NCBI GenBank assembly: GCA_023439545.1 | Contig: JAEXNT010000074.1 | Location: forward strand, 35,966 to 99,965 | Origin: Bacillota bacterium | GTDB lineage: Bacteria > Bacillota > Clostridia > Acetivibrionales > DTU013 | Length of the DNA stretch: 64,000 nucleotides | Reading direction: 5' to 3' | Shown here: in pieces, positions 42,631-50,508 of the stretch | How the letters are laid out: each line of letters starts with the position of its first letter | Position numbering within the stretch: position 1 is the first letter of the stretch | Made by a program: the position numbers and the translations under genes | The notes under the pieces: model-generated | Told to the model about the DNA's origin: nothing | Seen by the model: the letters and a program-made list of their open reading frames with translations, nothing else | Databases searched by the model: none

Positions 42631-43116
42631 AAGATAATTACCTCTTATAAATGGGCTTTTTCGTCCATGGTATTTCTCCTCCCCGCCATACTTATTATAC
42701 ATAAAATTATAAAAATTTACAATAAAACAATTGGGGACATTCCAGCGTTAAAAACAGATGCCGAAACTGGATAGCGTCAGGGGCAAAAACAAACCGCGAA
42801 TTTCCATGTATTCTGTGAGATTGAAGGAGGTACAGCGAGATTACTGAGCTAAACGGTGATATACTTAACCTCTTTTCGCGAAAAATGAAACAAAAAAACC
42901 GTCCCTGTGTTTAACGGTCTATTTTGACTGGCGTATAATATATCTGTTTAAATATTATCATAATGGGGAAGAAGTATATGTTTAATGCAATAATTTTCAT
43001 GTTATAGTAAAGTATTCTTATATTATGATTTTGCGATTTTTATTTTGTTAAATAGTTGACAATATCGAAGGTATTTGAGAAAATAATATAGAAAAATTGC
43101 AATGCAGGAGAAGATG
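42631..43116. other. gene-poor stretch before ndh2
   Basis: It contains GAAGGAGG at 42823-42830, followed after 9 nt by an open frame beginning ATT ACT GAG (42840), reading TELNGDILNLFSRKMKQK and cut off at 42914 by a GAAAC-type repeat. This looks like the start of a broken gene. TTGACA at 43056-43061 may be the -35 box of ndh2, with GAAAAT (43079-43084) as a weak -10. Confidence 0.4.
42887..42913 (+). repeat. GAAAC...GTTTA repeat, copy 6 (diverged)
   Basis: GAAACAAAAAAACCGTCCCT followed by GTGTTTA; differs from copy 3 at about three positions. It ends a truncated frame. Confidence 0.75.
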
Positions 43117-45159
43117 ATGGATACGAAAATCGTAATTGTAGGAGCTGGTTATGCAGGTGTTCTGACAGCTAAGAAGCTGGCCAAAAGATTTGTAAAAAAT
43201 AAAGAAGTAAAGATCACAATAATAGATAAAAATCCCTTCCATACGATGCTTACCGAACTGCATGAGGTTGCAGCAAGCCGTGTTGACGAGGACAGTATCA
43301 AGATTAGCCTTAAACGCGTTTTTGCCGGCAGGAGGGTGGATGTAAAGCAGGATACCGTTGATTCTATCGATTTCGGGAAGAAGCAGGTCATCGGTAAAAG
43401 AGGGCAATACGCCTATGATTACCTTGTACTGTCCGCAGGTTCGAAACCGACTTATTTCGGAGTTCCCGGAGCCGGGGAGAATGCTTTCAAGCTCTGGTCC
43501 TACGAGGACGCCATAATTTTGAGGGATCATATACACGAAGTTTTCAGGAAGGCCGCGATCGAGACCGATCCGGTTGAGAAAAAAAGGCTGTTGTCGTTTC
43601 ATATTGTAGGCGCAGGCTTTACCGGAGTTGAGCTTGTGGGTGAAATAGCAGAATACGTGCCTGTCCTGTGCGATAAGTATGAGATCGACCCGGGTATGAT
43701 TTCTATTTCAGATATAGATATATTACCGCGTACGGTTCCCGTACTGCCCGAAAAGCTGTCGGCAAAGGTGGAACGCCGTCTTCAGAAGATGGGAATCCGC
43801 GTATTGCTTAATACGGGCGTTGTCAATATAGGCAGCGACTTTATCGAATTCAAGAGGAACGACGTGGTGACAAGGGAGGCTTCCGGCACAATAGTCTGGG
43901 CTGCCGGCATCGAAGCTTCCGACATTACGGCTAAGGCTTCGAAGGAACTGCAATCGGCAAACCGTGGCAGGATAATGCTCGACAAATACCTGCGTTCGCT
44001 CGACAACGACCATGTTTTCGTGGCGGGCGACAATATGCTCTATACTCCGGAAGGCGAAAAGATGCCCGTTCCGCAGGTCGTTGAGAATTGCGAACAGAGC
44101 GCCGATACCGTTGCGCATAATATTGCCTGCGCTGTAACGGGCAAGGGCGAAATGGAGGAATACAAGCCCGCGTTCCATGGAGTCATGGTAAGTATAGGCG
44201 GGCGTTATGGCGTAGCGCATGTTGGCATGCCCAACAGGAAGTTCAGTATGCCGTCCTTCCTGGCCATGTTCATAAAGCATTTCATAAATGTTATCTATTA
44301 TATACAGGTGCTGGGCTGGAACAAGGTGTTCAGCTATATGAAGCATGAGTTCTTTACTGTCAGGAACAGGAGGAGCTTTGTAGGCGGACATCTTTCCAAC
44401 AGAACTCCGAGTTTTCTGCTGATGCCGCTAAGGGTCTGGCTTGGATTGGTATGGTTGTTTGAGGGCGTCATGAAGATCGTGGAAGGCTGGTTTGTATCGC
44501 CTAAGCTTACAGGCTTCTTCAGCGGAGCGAGGGGCTGGTACCAGAATATACTGAACGGCGGCGGCGCTCCTACTGATGGAACCAGTTCCGCAACAACGAC
44601 AGCAGCGCATGCAGCCGGAGCGGTTATAAAGCTGGCTGACACAGTAAGCTCGGCTACCAACGCAGCCGGCGGAAGCGCGGACTCTGCGGCAACCGCTGCG
44701 GCAGGTTTAGGTACGACCATATTCAACTTTGACTTCCTGGGCCTGTTCCACGTTATCTTTGTAAGCGGAAAGCCCCTGGCAAGTTCTTCGATAAGCGATT
44801 ACGCATTCATGCTCGACGTACCGTTTGTAAACTGGATAGTTGGAAAATTGGTCCTTCCGTACAACGGAATGCAGATGTTCATGCAGATAGCGATAGTTAT
44901 AGCCGAAATATTGATAGGCCTCGCGCTTATCGGCGGTCTCTTCACCACACCGGCTGCAGCCGCGTCGCTGATACTGCAGGCAATGTTCGTAACGACGACA
45001 GGTCTGTACCTTTCGAGCTTCTGGATGATCTTCGCCGGAATAGCTATGCTGATAGCGGCCGGCAGGGTTCTTGGACTCGACTACTGGGTGATGCCTGTAC
45101 TGAAGGAAAAATGGAAGCATGTAAAATGGGTCAGAAAGTGGTATTTATATAATGACTGA
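43117..45159 (+). CDS. ndh2: EET type II NADH dehydrogenase with C-terminal membrane domain
   Basis: 680 residues. The first 400 are a type II NADH:quinone oxidoreductase: FAD motif KIVIVGAGYAGVLTAKKL, NAD motif HIVGAGFTGVELVGE near residue 165, and VFVAGDN near 305. The rest is membrane: helices near 420-460, an Ala/Thr/Ser-rich linker (near 490-530) and a DoxX-like helical bundle (NGMQMFMQIAIVIAEILIGL). Ndh2 of the Listeria extracellular electron transfer system also has an added membrane domain; there it feeds demethylmenaquinone. Starts ATG ATG; the second (43117) has the better spacing (6 nt) from AGGAG. First gene of the seven-gene locus; dmkB overlaps it by 8 nt. Confidence 0.92.
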   Translation: MDTKIVIVGAGYAGVLTAKKLAKRFVKNKEVKITIIDKNPFHTMLTELHEVAASRVDEDSIKISLKRVFAGRRVDVKQDTVDSIDFGKKQVIGKRGQYAYDYLVLSAGSKPTYFGVPGAGENAFKLWSYEDAIILRDHIHEVFRKAAIETDPVEKKRLLSFHIVGAGFTGVELVGEIAEYVPVLCDKYEIDPGMISISDIDILPRTVPVLPEKLSAKVERRLQKMGIRVLLNTGVVNIGSDFIEFKRNDVVTREASGTIVWAAGIEASDITAKASKELQSANRGRIMLDKYLRSLDNDHVFVAGDNMLYTPEGEKMPVPQVVENCEQSADTVAHNIACAVTGKGEMEEYKPAFHGVMVSIGGRYGVAHVGMPNRKFSMPSFLAMFIKHFINVIYYIQVLGWNKVFSYMKHEFFTVRNRRSFVGGHLSNRTPSFLLMPLRVWLGLVWLFEGVMKIVEGWFVSPKLTGFFSGARGWYQNILNGGGAPTDGTSSATTTAAHAAGAVIKLADTVSSATNAAGGSADSAATAAAGLGTTIFNFDFLGLFHVIFVSGKPLASSSISDYAFMLDVPFVNWIVGKLVLPYNGMQMFMQIAIVIAEILIGLALIGGLFTTPAAAASLILQAMFVTTTGLYLSSFWMIFAGIAMLIAAGRVLGLDYWVMPVLKEKWKHVKWVRKWYLYND

Positions 45160-46132
45160 TACTGCCGCCGAGAAAGAAGCGCAAACTTCATACCTGACTT
45201 TCGACGAAGCGTTCGCCCTGGCCAAGGAAGAGGTCGACCGTACCTTATCGGCGTCCCCCTACATCATACGCAGATTTACCAGGCATCTGGCCGGCTCGAA
45301 AGGCAAGTTCATCAGAGCAATGTCTCTGCTGACCTGCGCAATGGATGTTGAAGACCGCATAAAGCCGGATGCCGTAAAGCTGGCCGCAGCGATAGAGGTT
45401 CTGCACCTGGCAACGCTGGTGCACGATGATGTGATTGACGACGCCGATATCCGCAGGGGCATACCTACCTTGAACAAGAGCTATGACAACAGGATTGCGG
45501 TAATATGCGGAGATTATCTTCTTTGCGCTTCGCTCAAGCTGGCCTCGTCCATTACGGACAGGCGGGATTACCTGGAGCTCGATATGCCCGATTATATGAC
45601 CAGGGTCTGTACCGGCGAATTGAATGAACAGATTAACAACGGGAATTTCGGTCTTTCTGTTTATCAGTATTTCAAGATCATAGAAGGCAAGACCGCGGCA
45701 TTGTTCGAAGCATCATTCTATGCAGGCGCATATATGGCCGGCTGTGATGAGGAGGAATTAAACCTTTACAAGCGTATGGGGCGGCACCTTGGCATGATAT
45801 TCCAGTTGATCGACGACTGTATGGATTTCGAAGCGGACAAAAATACTGCAATGAAGCCAGTCCAGTCCGATTTCGCCAAGAACGTTATAACCTTGCCCAT
45901 AATCCATTCGTTCCAGAAAATAATCGGCTTGAAGGACAGGGCGGCAAAACGGGAAGTAACACAGAAGGAACTGAACAATGCGGTTATGGAATCGGATGGT
46001 TTGAGTTATACAAGAGCGATAGCAAAAAAATACTATGACAAATATCTTGCGATCCTTGGCAGACTGCATGTTACAGAAGTAAAGAAGAGTGGTCTGGAGG
46101 CAATACTTAATAAGGCATACAGAGTTTTTTAG
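45152..46132 (+). CDS. dmkB: polyprenyl diphosphate synthase
   Basis: 326 residues. Both aspartate-rich motifs of trans-prenyltransferases are present: LVHDDVIDDADIRRG near residue 90 and LIDDCMDFEAD near 220. It makes the long side chain of a quinone. The ATG lies inside the last codons of ndh2. Between ndh2 and a UbiA-type gene, it matches DmkB of the extracellular electron transfer locus, giving a separate demethylmenaquinone pool. Naming follows the Listeria locus. Confidence 0.9.
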   Translation: MTDTAAEKEAQTSYLTFDEAFALAKEEVDRTLSASPYIIRRFTRHLAGSKGKFIRAMSLLTCAMDVEDRIKPDAVKLAAAIEVLHLATLVHDDVIDDADIRRGIPTLNKSYDNRIAVICGDYLLCASLKLASSITDRRDYLELDMPDYMTRVCTGELNEQINNGNFGLSVYQYFKIIEGKTAALFEASFYAGAYMAGCDEEELNLYKRMGRHLGMIFQLIDDCMDFEADKNTAMKPVQSDFAKNVITLPIIHSFQKIIGLKDRAAKREVTQKELNNAVMESDGLSYTRAIAKKYYDKYLAILGRLHVTEVKKSGLEAILNKAYRVF

Positions 46133-46173
46133 TTTTTTAGGCCGATGTTTCGCTTTTTGAAGAGGTTGACGCG

Positions 46174-47076
46174 ATGAAAAGGTTTCTGAGCTATGTAGAG
46201 ATAAAAACGAAGATAACGAGCCTGTTTGCTTTTTTGATGAGCCTGGCATATCTTTTTTACCGGGGTCAGACCGTCAACTGGCTCAACACGTTGGTTTTCT
46301 TTGCCTCGATGTTCATATTCGACCTTACGACAACTGCGATAAACAATTACATCGATACGAAGACAAACGACCAGGTGCTCCAATTCAGGAGAAGGAGCGC
46401 ACTTGCGATAATTTATCTGTTATTCGGAATAAGCGCAGCTTTGGGCTTGTACCTGGTCTATCTGACGGATATAGCGATCCTCCTGCTGGGCGGTCTCTGC
46501 TTCTTGACAGGCGTACTGTACACGTACGGTCCGGTTCCGATTTCACGGCAGCCGCTCGGGGAGTTGCTTTCAGGTGTTTTTTACGGATTGTTCATACCGT
46601 TTATAATGTTCTATATAAATATGCCTGAAAATTCGATAATAGCATTGGGGCTGGGATGGGACAGGATAAGCCTGGAAATAATAGTCGCACCTTTGCTTGC
46701 TGTTTTGCTCCTTTCCGTCTCGCCTGTTTGTACAACGGCAAATATAATGCTTGCCAACAACATCTGCGACGTGGAGAAGGATATTGCGGTCAAACGCTAT
46801 ACGCTGCCTTACTACCTTGGGAAAAAATCGCTGCAGCTGTTCGCGCTGTTGTATTACCTCTGTTATGCCGCGGTTGTGGCAATGGTGCTGCTGAAGATAC
46901 TTTCGCCCTTATGCCTGCTGATTTTGTTCACACTGTGGCCTGTTCAGAAAAACATAAATATTTTTTTCGGGCGGCAGGAAAAGGCTGTTACATTTATCAC
47001 TTCTATAAAAAATTACGTATTAATAATGGGGAGTCTTTCGTTTTTGATATTCGTCAGCGCCCTGATTAGGCTTTAA
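46174..47076 (+). CDS. dmkA: UbiA-family prenyltransferase
   Basis: 300 residues, about eight membrane helices. The two aspartate-rich loops of UbiA enzymes are seen: NNYIDTKTND near residue 48 and NNICDVEKDIAVKR near 195. Members such as MenA join a prenyl chain to 1,4-dihydroxy-2-naphthoate, giving demethylmenaquinone. Its neighbours make DmkA of extracellular electron transfer the best call. GAGG is 10 nt before the ATG. No menG-like methyltransferase is nearby, consistent with use of the demethylated quinone. Confidence 0.88.
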   Translation: MKRFLSYVEIKTKITSLFAFLMSLAYLFYRGQTVNWLNTLVFFASMFIFDLTTTAINNYIDTKTNDQVLQFRRRSALAIIYLLFGISAALGLYLVYLTDIAILLLGGLCFLTGVLYTYGPVPISRQPLGELLSGVFYGLFIPFIMFYINMPENSIIALGLGWDRISLEIIVAPLLAVLLLSVSPVCTTANIMLANNICDVEKDIAVKRYTLPYYLGKKSLQLFALLYYLCYAAVVAMVLLKILSPLCLLILFTLWPVQKNINIFFGRQEKAVTFITSIKNYVLIMGSLSFLIFVSALIRL

Positions 47077-47096
47077 TATAAGAAAGTTGGGTTAAA

Positions 47097-47522
47097 ATGG
47101 CTTCTGAAGTCAACGAAAGAATGAAGTTTTTCAAAAGGACCGACCTATTAATCATAGCCGCGATCATAGCGGCCGGATTGGTTATTTGGCTCGTTTACGG
47201 CAGTATATACGGCGGCCGGGCCTCAAAGGCCGAGATATATTATGACAACGTGCTTGTGGAGACGGTTGACCTGGAGGCCGGTCACGAGAGGACTTTTTCG
47301 ATACCCCAGAAGCCCAGTGTCGTTTTCCAGGTCGATAATGACGGAAATATAAGCTTCATAGAATCCGACTGCCCGGACAAAATCTGTATAAAGACTGGTA
47401 AGCTCCATACTGTCGGGCAGAGCGCAGCTTGCCTTCCGAACGGGGTAGTACTGAAGATCATTCCGGCGGACAGGCGCAACGGAGACGAACCGGACATTAT
47501 CATAGGCAGCGGGGGAAAGTGA
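47097..47522 (+). CDS. eetA: NusG domain II-like protein (EetA-type)
   Basis: 141 residues. One N-terminal membrane helix (LLIIAAIIAAGLVIWLVYG), then an outer NusG-domain-II-like beta domain with ESDCPDKICIKTGKL and SAACLPNGVVLKI. The cysteine pair pattern CPDKIC...C is conserved in this family. In flavin-based extracellular electron transfer loci this protein (EetA) accompanies EetB and PplA; its exact job is not established. ATG 47097, 20 nt after dmkA; stop overlaps the eetB start (TGATG). Confidence 0.85.
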   Translation: MASEVNERMKFFKRTDLLIIAAIIAAGLVIWLVYGSIYGGRASKAEIYYDNVLVETVDLEAGHERTFSIPQKPSVVFQVDNDGNISFIESDCPDKICIKTGKLHTVGQSAACLPNGVVLKIIPADRRNGDEPDIIIGSGGK

Positions 47523-48061
47523 TGGGAGACAAGGTAACAATCGGTCAATGCGATAACAATACGGGCGGAACGAAGCGTCTGGTCCTGACGGGACTGGTCT
47601 TTGCGCTTGCTTTGATACTGACGGTAATAGAGAACTCATTCCCGCCGCTTCCGCTTCCGGTGCCGGGCGTGAAGTTCGGTCTATCGAATATTGCCGTAAT
47701 GTATGCGCTCTTTTTCCTTTCAAAGGGCCAGGCGTATACTATCGCAGTGCTGAAAGCAGTGTTCGTACTGGCTACGCGCGGGCTGATAGCAGCATTGCTC
47801 AGCTTCTGCGGAGGCATATTTTCTTTGACACTGATGCTGATTGTTTTACTGCTATTCAAAGAAAAGGCATCCTACCTGGCAATAAGCGTAACTGGCGCGG
47901 TAGCGCATAACATAGGGCAGTTTACGGCAATAACGTTCATATATACGGGTTTCTATCTGCTGGCTTATCTTCCGCTGCTTCTCATATCCGGGGTCATAGC
48001 GGGGGTTATAACAGCCACATTGCTGAGGTTTATTATTCCTGCCCTGAAACGGCTGGGTTAA
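47522..48061 (+). CDS. eetB: Gx transporter-like membrane protein (EetB-type)
   Basis: 179 residues with about five membrane helices. Members are often labelled heptaprenyl diphosphate synthase component I or Gx transporter family; PVPGVKFGLSNIAVMYALFF is the characteristic motif. It resembles ECF-type S components and is always beside a NusG-II protein in extracellular electron transfer loci, where it is called EetB. It may help transfer electrons or flavin across the membrane, but this is unproven. Coupled to eetA by a one-base ATGA overlap. Confidence 0.85.
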   Translation: MGDKVTIGQCDNNTGGTKRLVLTGLVFALALILTVIENSFPPLPLPVPGVKFGLSNIAVMYALFFLSKGQAYTIAVLKAVFVLATRGLIAALLSFCGGIFSLTLMLIVLLLFKEKASYLAISVTGAVAHNIGQFTAITFIYTGFYLLAYLPLLLISGVIAGVITATLLRFIIPALKRLG

Positions 48062-48089
48062 TAAAATATAAATAATCAGGAGGGTCATT

Positions 48090-49184
48090 ATGAAAAGGGT
48101 TTTTGCACTAGTTTTAGTTCTGGCTATGGCAGCTGTTGTTTTCAGCGGCTGTGGCAGTGCTGCGGGTACACCCTCAGGGGAAGCTGCAACAACAGTATCC
48201 GGTGAAGCGGCAACAACTGCCGCGGCTCCGGCGGAGGCATCGACAACGGCAGCTGCACCGGCTTCCGGGGATGCTTTGAAGACAGGTTTGGGAATAGTAA
48301 CATCCGTAGCAAAATCGTCCGAAAAGGATGGGCTTGCCGAGACCGATTCAATGGTTGCGGCAGTTTTGGTAGATAACTCGGGCAAGATAGTTAATTGCAG
48401 GATCGACGCCGCACAGACGAAGATCAATTTCTCAAAGGAAGGCAAGTTGGTTACGCCCAAGGACACCGTGTTCAAAACCAAACTGGAACTCGGAACCGGA
48501 TATGGCATGAGTAAAGCCTCAAAGATCGGCAAGGAATGGAATGAACAGGCTGATGCTTTCGCGGCATACGTCGTTGGAAAGACCCTGGATCAAGTTAAGG
48601 GTATAGCCGTAAATGAAGAAGGCATAGCAACTGCAGCAGACCTTACTTCATCCGTTACCGTACACATAGGCGACTTTATTGCAGCTGTCGAAAAGGCTGT
48701 AAACAATGCCCAGGAGCTTGGAGCAAAAACAGGCGACAAGCTCGGCCTCGGAATTGAGACCAGCATGGGACAGTCAGCTGACGTTACAGCCGATAAAGCA
48801 GGACTTGCACAGGCATATTCCTACTACACGGCTTCCACCTTCGGAGCGGACGGCAAGGTCACCAGCTGCGTAATAGATGCATCCCAGGGAAGCGTCAACT
48901 TCGACGCAACCGGCAAGATCACTTCCGATATAAAGGCTGCCGTGCAGTCCAAGAACGAACTCGGCGACGCATATGGTATGAAAAAGGCTTCGAAGATCGG
49001 CAAGGAATGGAATGAACAGGCTGCAGCATTTGCAAAATACTCTGCCGGCAAATCCATCGACGAAATCAAGGGTATCGCTGTTAAAGAGGGCGTTGCGACA
49101 GCGGCCGACCTTACTTCATCAGTAACCGTCCACATAGTAGATTTCCAGAAGATCATAGAAAAGGCTTCTGCAAACGCCAAATAG
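48090..49184 (+). CDS. pplA: flavinylated electron-transfer lipoprotein
   Basis: 364 residues. Signal peptide with lipobox FSGC (cysteine near residue 20), then an Ala/Thr/Ser-rich linker, then two homologous domains of about 150 residues. Both contain SKIGKEWNEQA and end in DLTSSVTVHI (near residues 183 and 338), which occupies the place of the D-x-x-S/T-G-A-T flavin attachment site of FMN-binding domains, with G replaced by S and A by V. PplA of Listeria carries two FMN groups put on by FmnB and delivers electrons to outside acceptors. With fmnB-type gene next, that role is likely here. GGAGG is 8 nt before the ATG. Confidence 0.85.
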   Translation: MKRVFALVLVLAMAAVVFSGCGSAAGTPSGEAATTVSGEAATTAAAPAEASTTAAAPASGDALKTGLGIVTSVAKSSEKDGLAETDSMVAAVLVDNSGKIVNCRIDAAQTKINFSKEGKLVTPKDTVFKTKLELGTGYGMSKASKIGKEWNEQADAFAAYVVGKTLDQVKGIAVNEEGIATAADLTSSVTVHIGDFIAAVEKAVNNAQELGAKTGDKLGLGIETSMGQSADVTADKAGLAQAYSYYTASTFGADGKVTSCVIDASQGSVNFDATGKITSDIKAAVQSKNELGDAYGMKKASKIGKEWNEQAAAFAKYSAGKSIDEIKGIAVKEGVATAADLTSSVTVHIVDFQKIIEKASANAK

Positions 49185-49288
49185 TAAGAAATATAGTTTT
49201 ATGGTATTATATATTAAGAGAGGCAATTATATTGCCTCTCTGTTTTTGTAAAAATAAATACAATGATAAAAATTTCGGGGTGTGCATT

Positions 49289-50335
49289 TTGACCAAAAGA
49301 CTGATTGCTTTTATACTTATCGTATTGATTACGATTAACCTTGCCGCATGCGGAACAGACCGGCTTACCCGTTATGAGTCGCAGTTCCTAGGAGTGTTCG
49401 ACACGATGACGAGCATAGTCGGATACGCCCACAGCAAGGATGAGTTCACGAAGTATTCCCAGTTGATCCATGACCAATTGCTCGAGTATCATAAGCTTTA
49501 TGACATTTATAACGATTACGAAGGCCTGAACAATCTTAAAACGGTAAACGACAACGCGGGCAAGGCGCCAGTAAAAGTTGACAAAAGGATAATTGACCTG
49601 ATAGGGTTTTCGAAGGATTGGTATAAAAAGACGGACGGCAGGGTTAACATCGCGTTCGGCTCAGTGCTCGGCATCTGGCACGACTACCGTGAAAGAGGGA
49701 TAGACGATCCGGAAAACGCGCAGCTTCCTCCGATGGATAAGCTAAAGGAAGCAAACAGGCATATCGATATAAATAAAGTCGTCGTAAACGAGGAAGACTC
49801 CACCATTTATCTTGAAGACCCTGAAATGAGCCTGGATGTAGGCGCCGTTGCCAAAGGCTATGCAACGGAGATGGTCGGCCGGATGGCAGAGGAAAACGGC
49901 TTTACCTCGGGACTGATAAGCGTCGGAGGAAACGTCCGCGCGCTGGGTAGCAAGGAAGGCAAGGGGCAGCCGTGGAATGTGGGCATTCAGAACCCTGATC
50001 TGGCAAGCGAACAGAAGGAGATAAAAATAGTCAATGCCATCGAATCATCAGTGGTTACCAGCGGTGTATACGAGCGTTATTATACCGTCGACGGCAGGAA
50101 CTATCATCATATAATAGATCCGGTAACGTTGTTCCCGGCAGTTTACTATAAATCCATCACTATCCTTTGCAAGGATTCCGGCACGGCGGACGCGCTTTCG
50201 ACCTCGGTATTCAACATGTCATTCGAGGAAGGGCTGCCGTTCATTGAAAGCCTGCCCGATACCGAAGCTATGTGGATACTCGCCGATGGAGAGATAAAGT
50301 ACAGCGATCATTTTGCAGACTATGTAAAAAAATGA
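49289..50335 (+). CDS. fmnB: ApbE-type FAD:protein FMN transferase
   Basis: 348 residues from TTG at 49289, GGGGTG upstream. Lipobox INLAAC at the N-terminus. The ApbE family is shown by FDTMTSIVGYA, GRVNIAFGSVLGIWHDYRE, LDVGAVAKGYATEMV, SVGGNVRALG and HHIIDPVTLFP followed by TADALST, covering the flavin and magnesium sites. These enzymes move FMN from FAD to a threonine of a partner. PplA directly upstream is the obvious substrate. The TTG is the best fit to the signal peptide; the frame opens at 49232 without a site. Last gene of the extracellular electron transfer locus. Confidence 0.9.
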   Translation: MTKRLIAFILIVLITINLAACGTDRLTRYESQFLGVFDTMTSIVGYAHSKDEFTKYSQLIHDQLLEYHKLYDIYNDYEGLNNLKTVNDNAGKAPVKVDKRIIDLIGFSKDWYKKTDGRVNIAFGSVLGIWHDYRERGIDDPENAQLPPMDKLKEANRHIDINKVVVNEEDSTIYLEDPEMSLDVGAVAKGYATEMVGRMAEENGFTSGLISVGGNVRALGSKEGKGQPWNVGIQNPDLASEQKEIKIVNAIESSVVTSGVYERYYTVDGRNYHHIIDPVTLFPAVYYKSITILCKDSGTADALSTSVFNMSFEEGLPFIESLPDTEAMWILADGEIKYSDHFADYVKK

Positions 50336-50429
50336 TGGTATTAAATGCATATGTATTTGGGAAAGCTAAATTACGATATTATGGATTCAAAATTTTAATG
50401 AAAAATATATAAATTCAAGTATATTATGT

Positions 50430-50435
50430 TATAAT
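50430..50435 (+). promoter_or_regulatory. ppdK -10 box
   Basis: TATAAT at 50430-50435, 74 nt before the ppdK start. No good -35 hexamer was found 16-18 nt upstream. Confidence 0.4.
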
Positions 50436-50508
50436 GATATGGGTTAAGCGGGAAGCTAACATCTGCTTGTTTTTAAATCCATAAACTACATATTAAGCGG
50501 AGGTATAT

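Noticed and set aside
14319..42913. GAAAC-bounded repeats as a CRISPR array
   Set aside because: The units are scattered over 28 kb or directly adjacent, with no regular unique spacers, and no cas gene is present.
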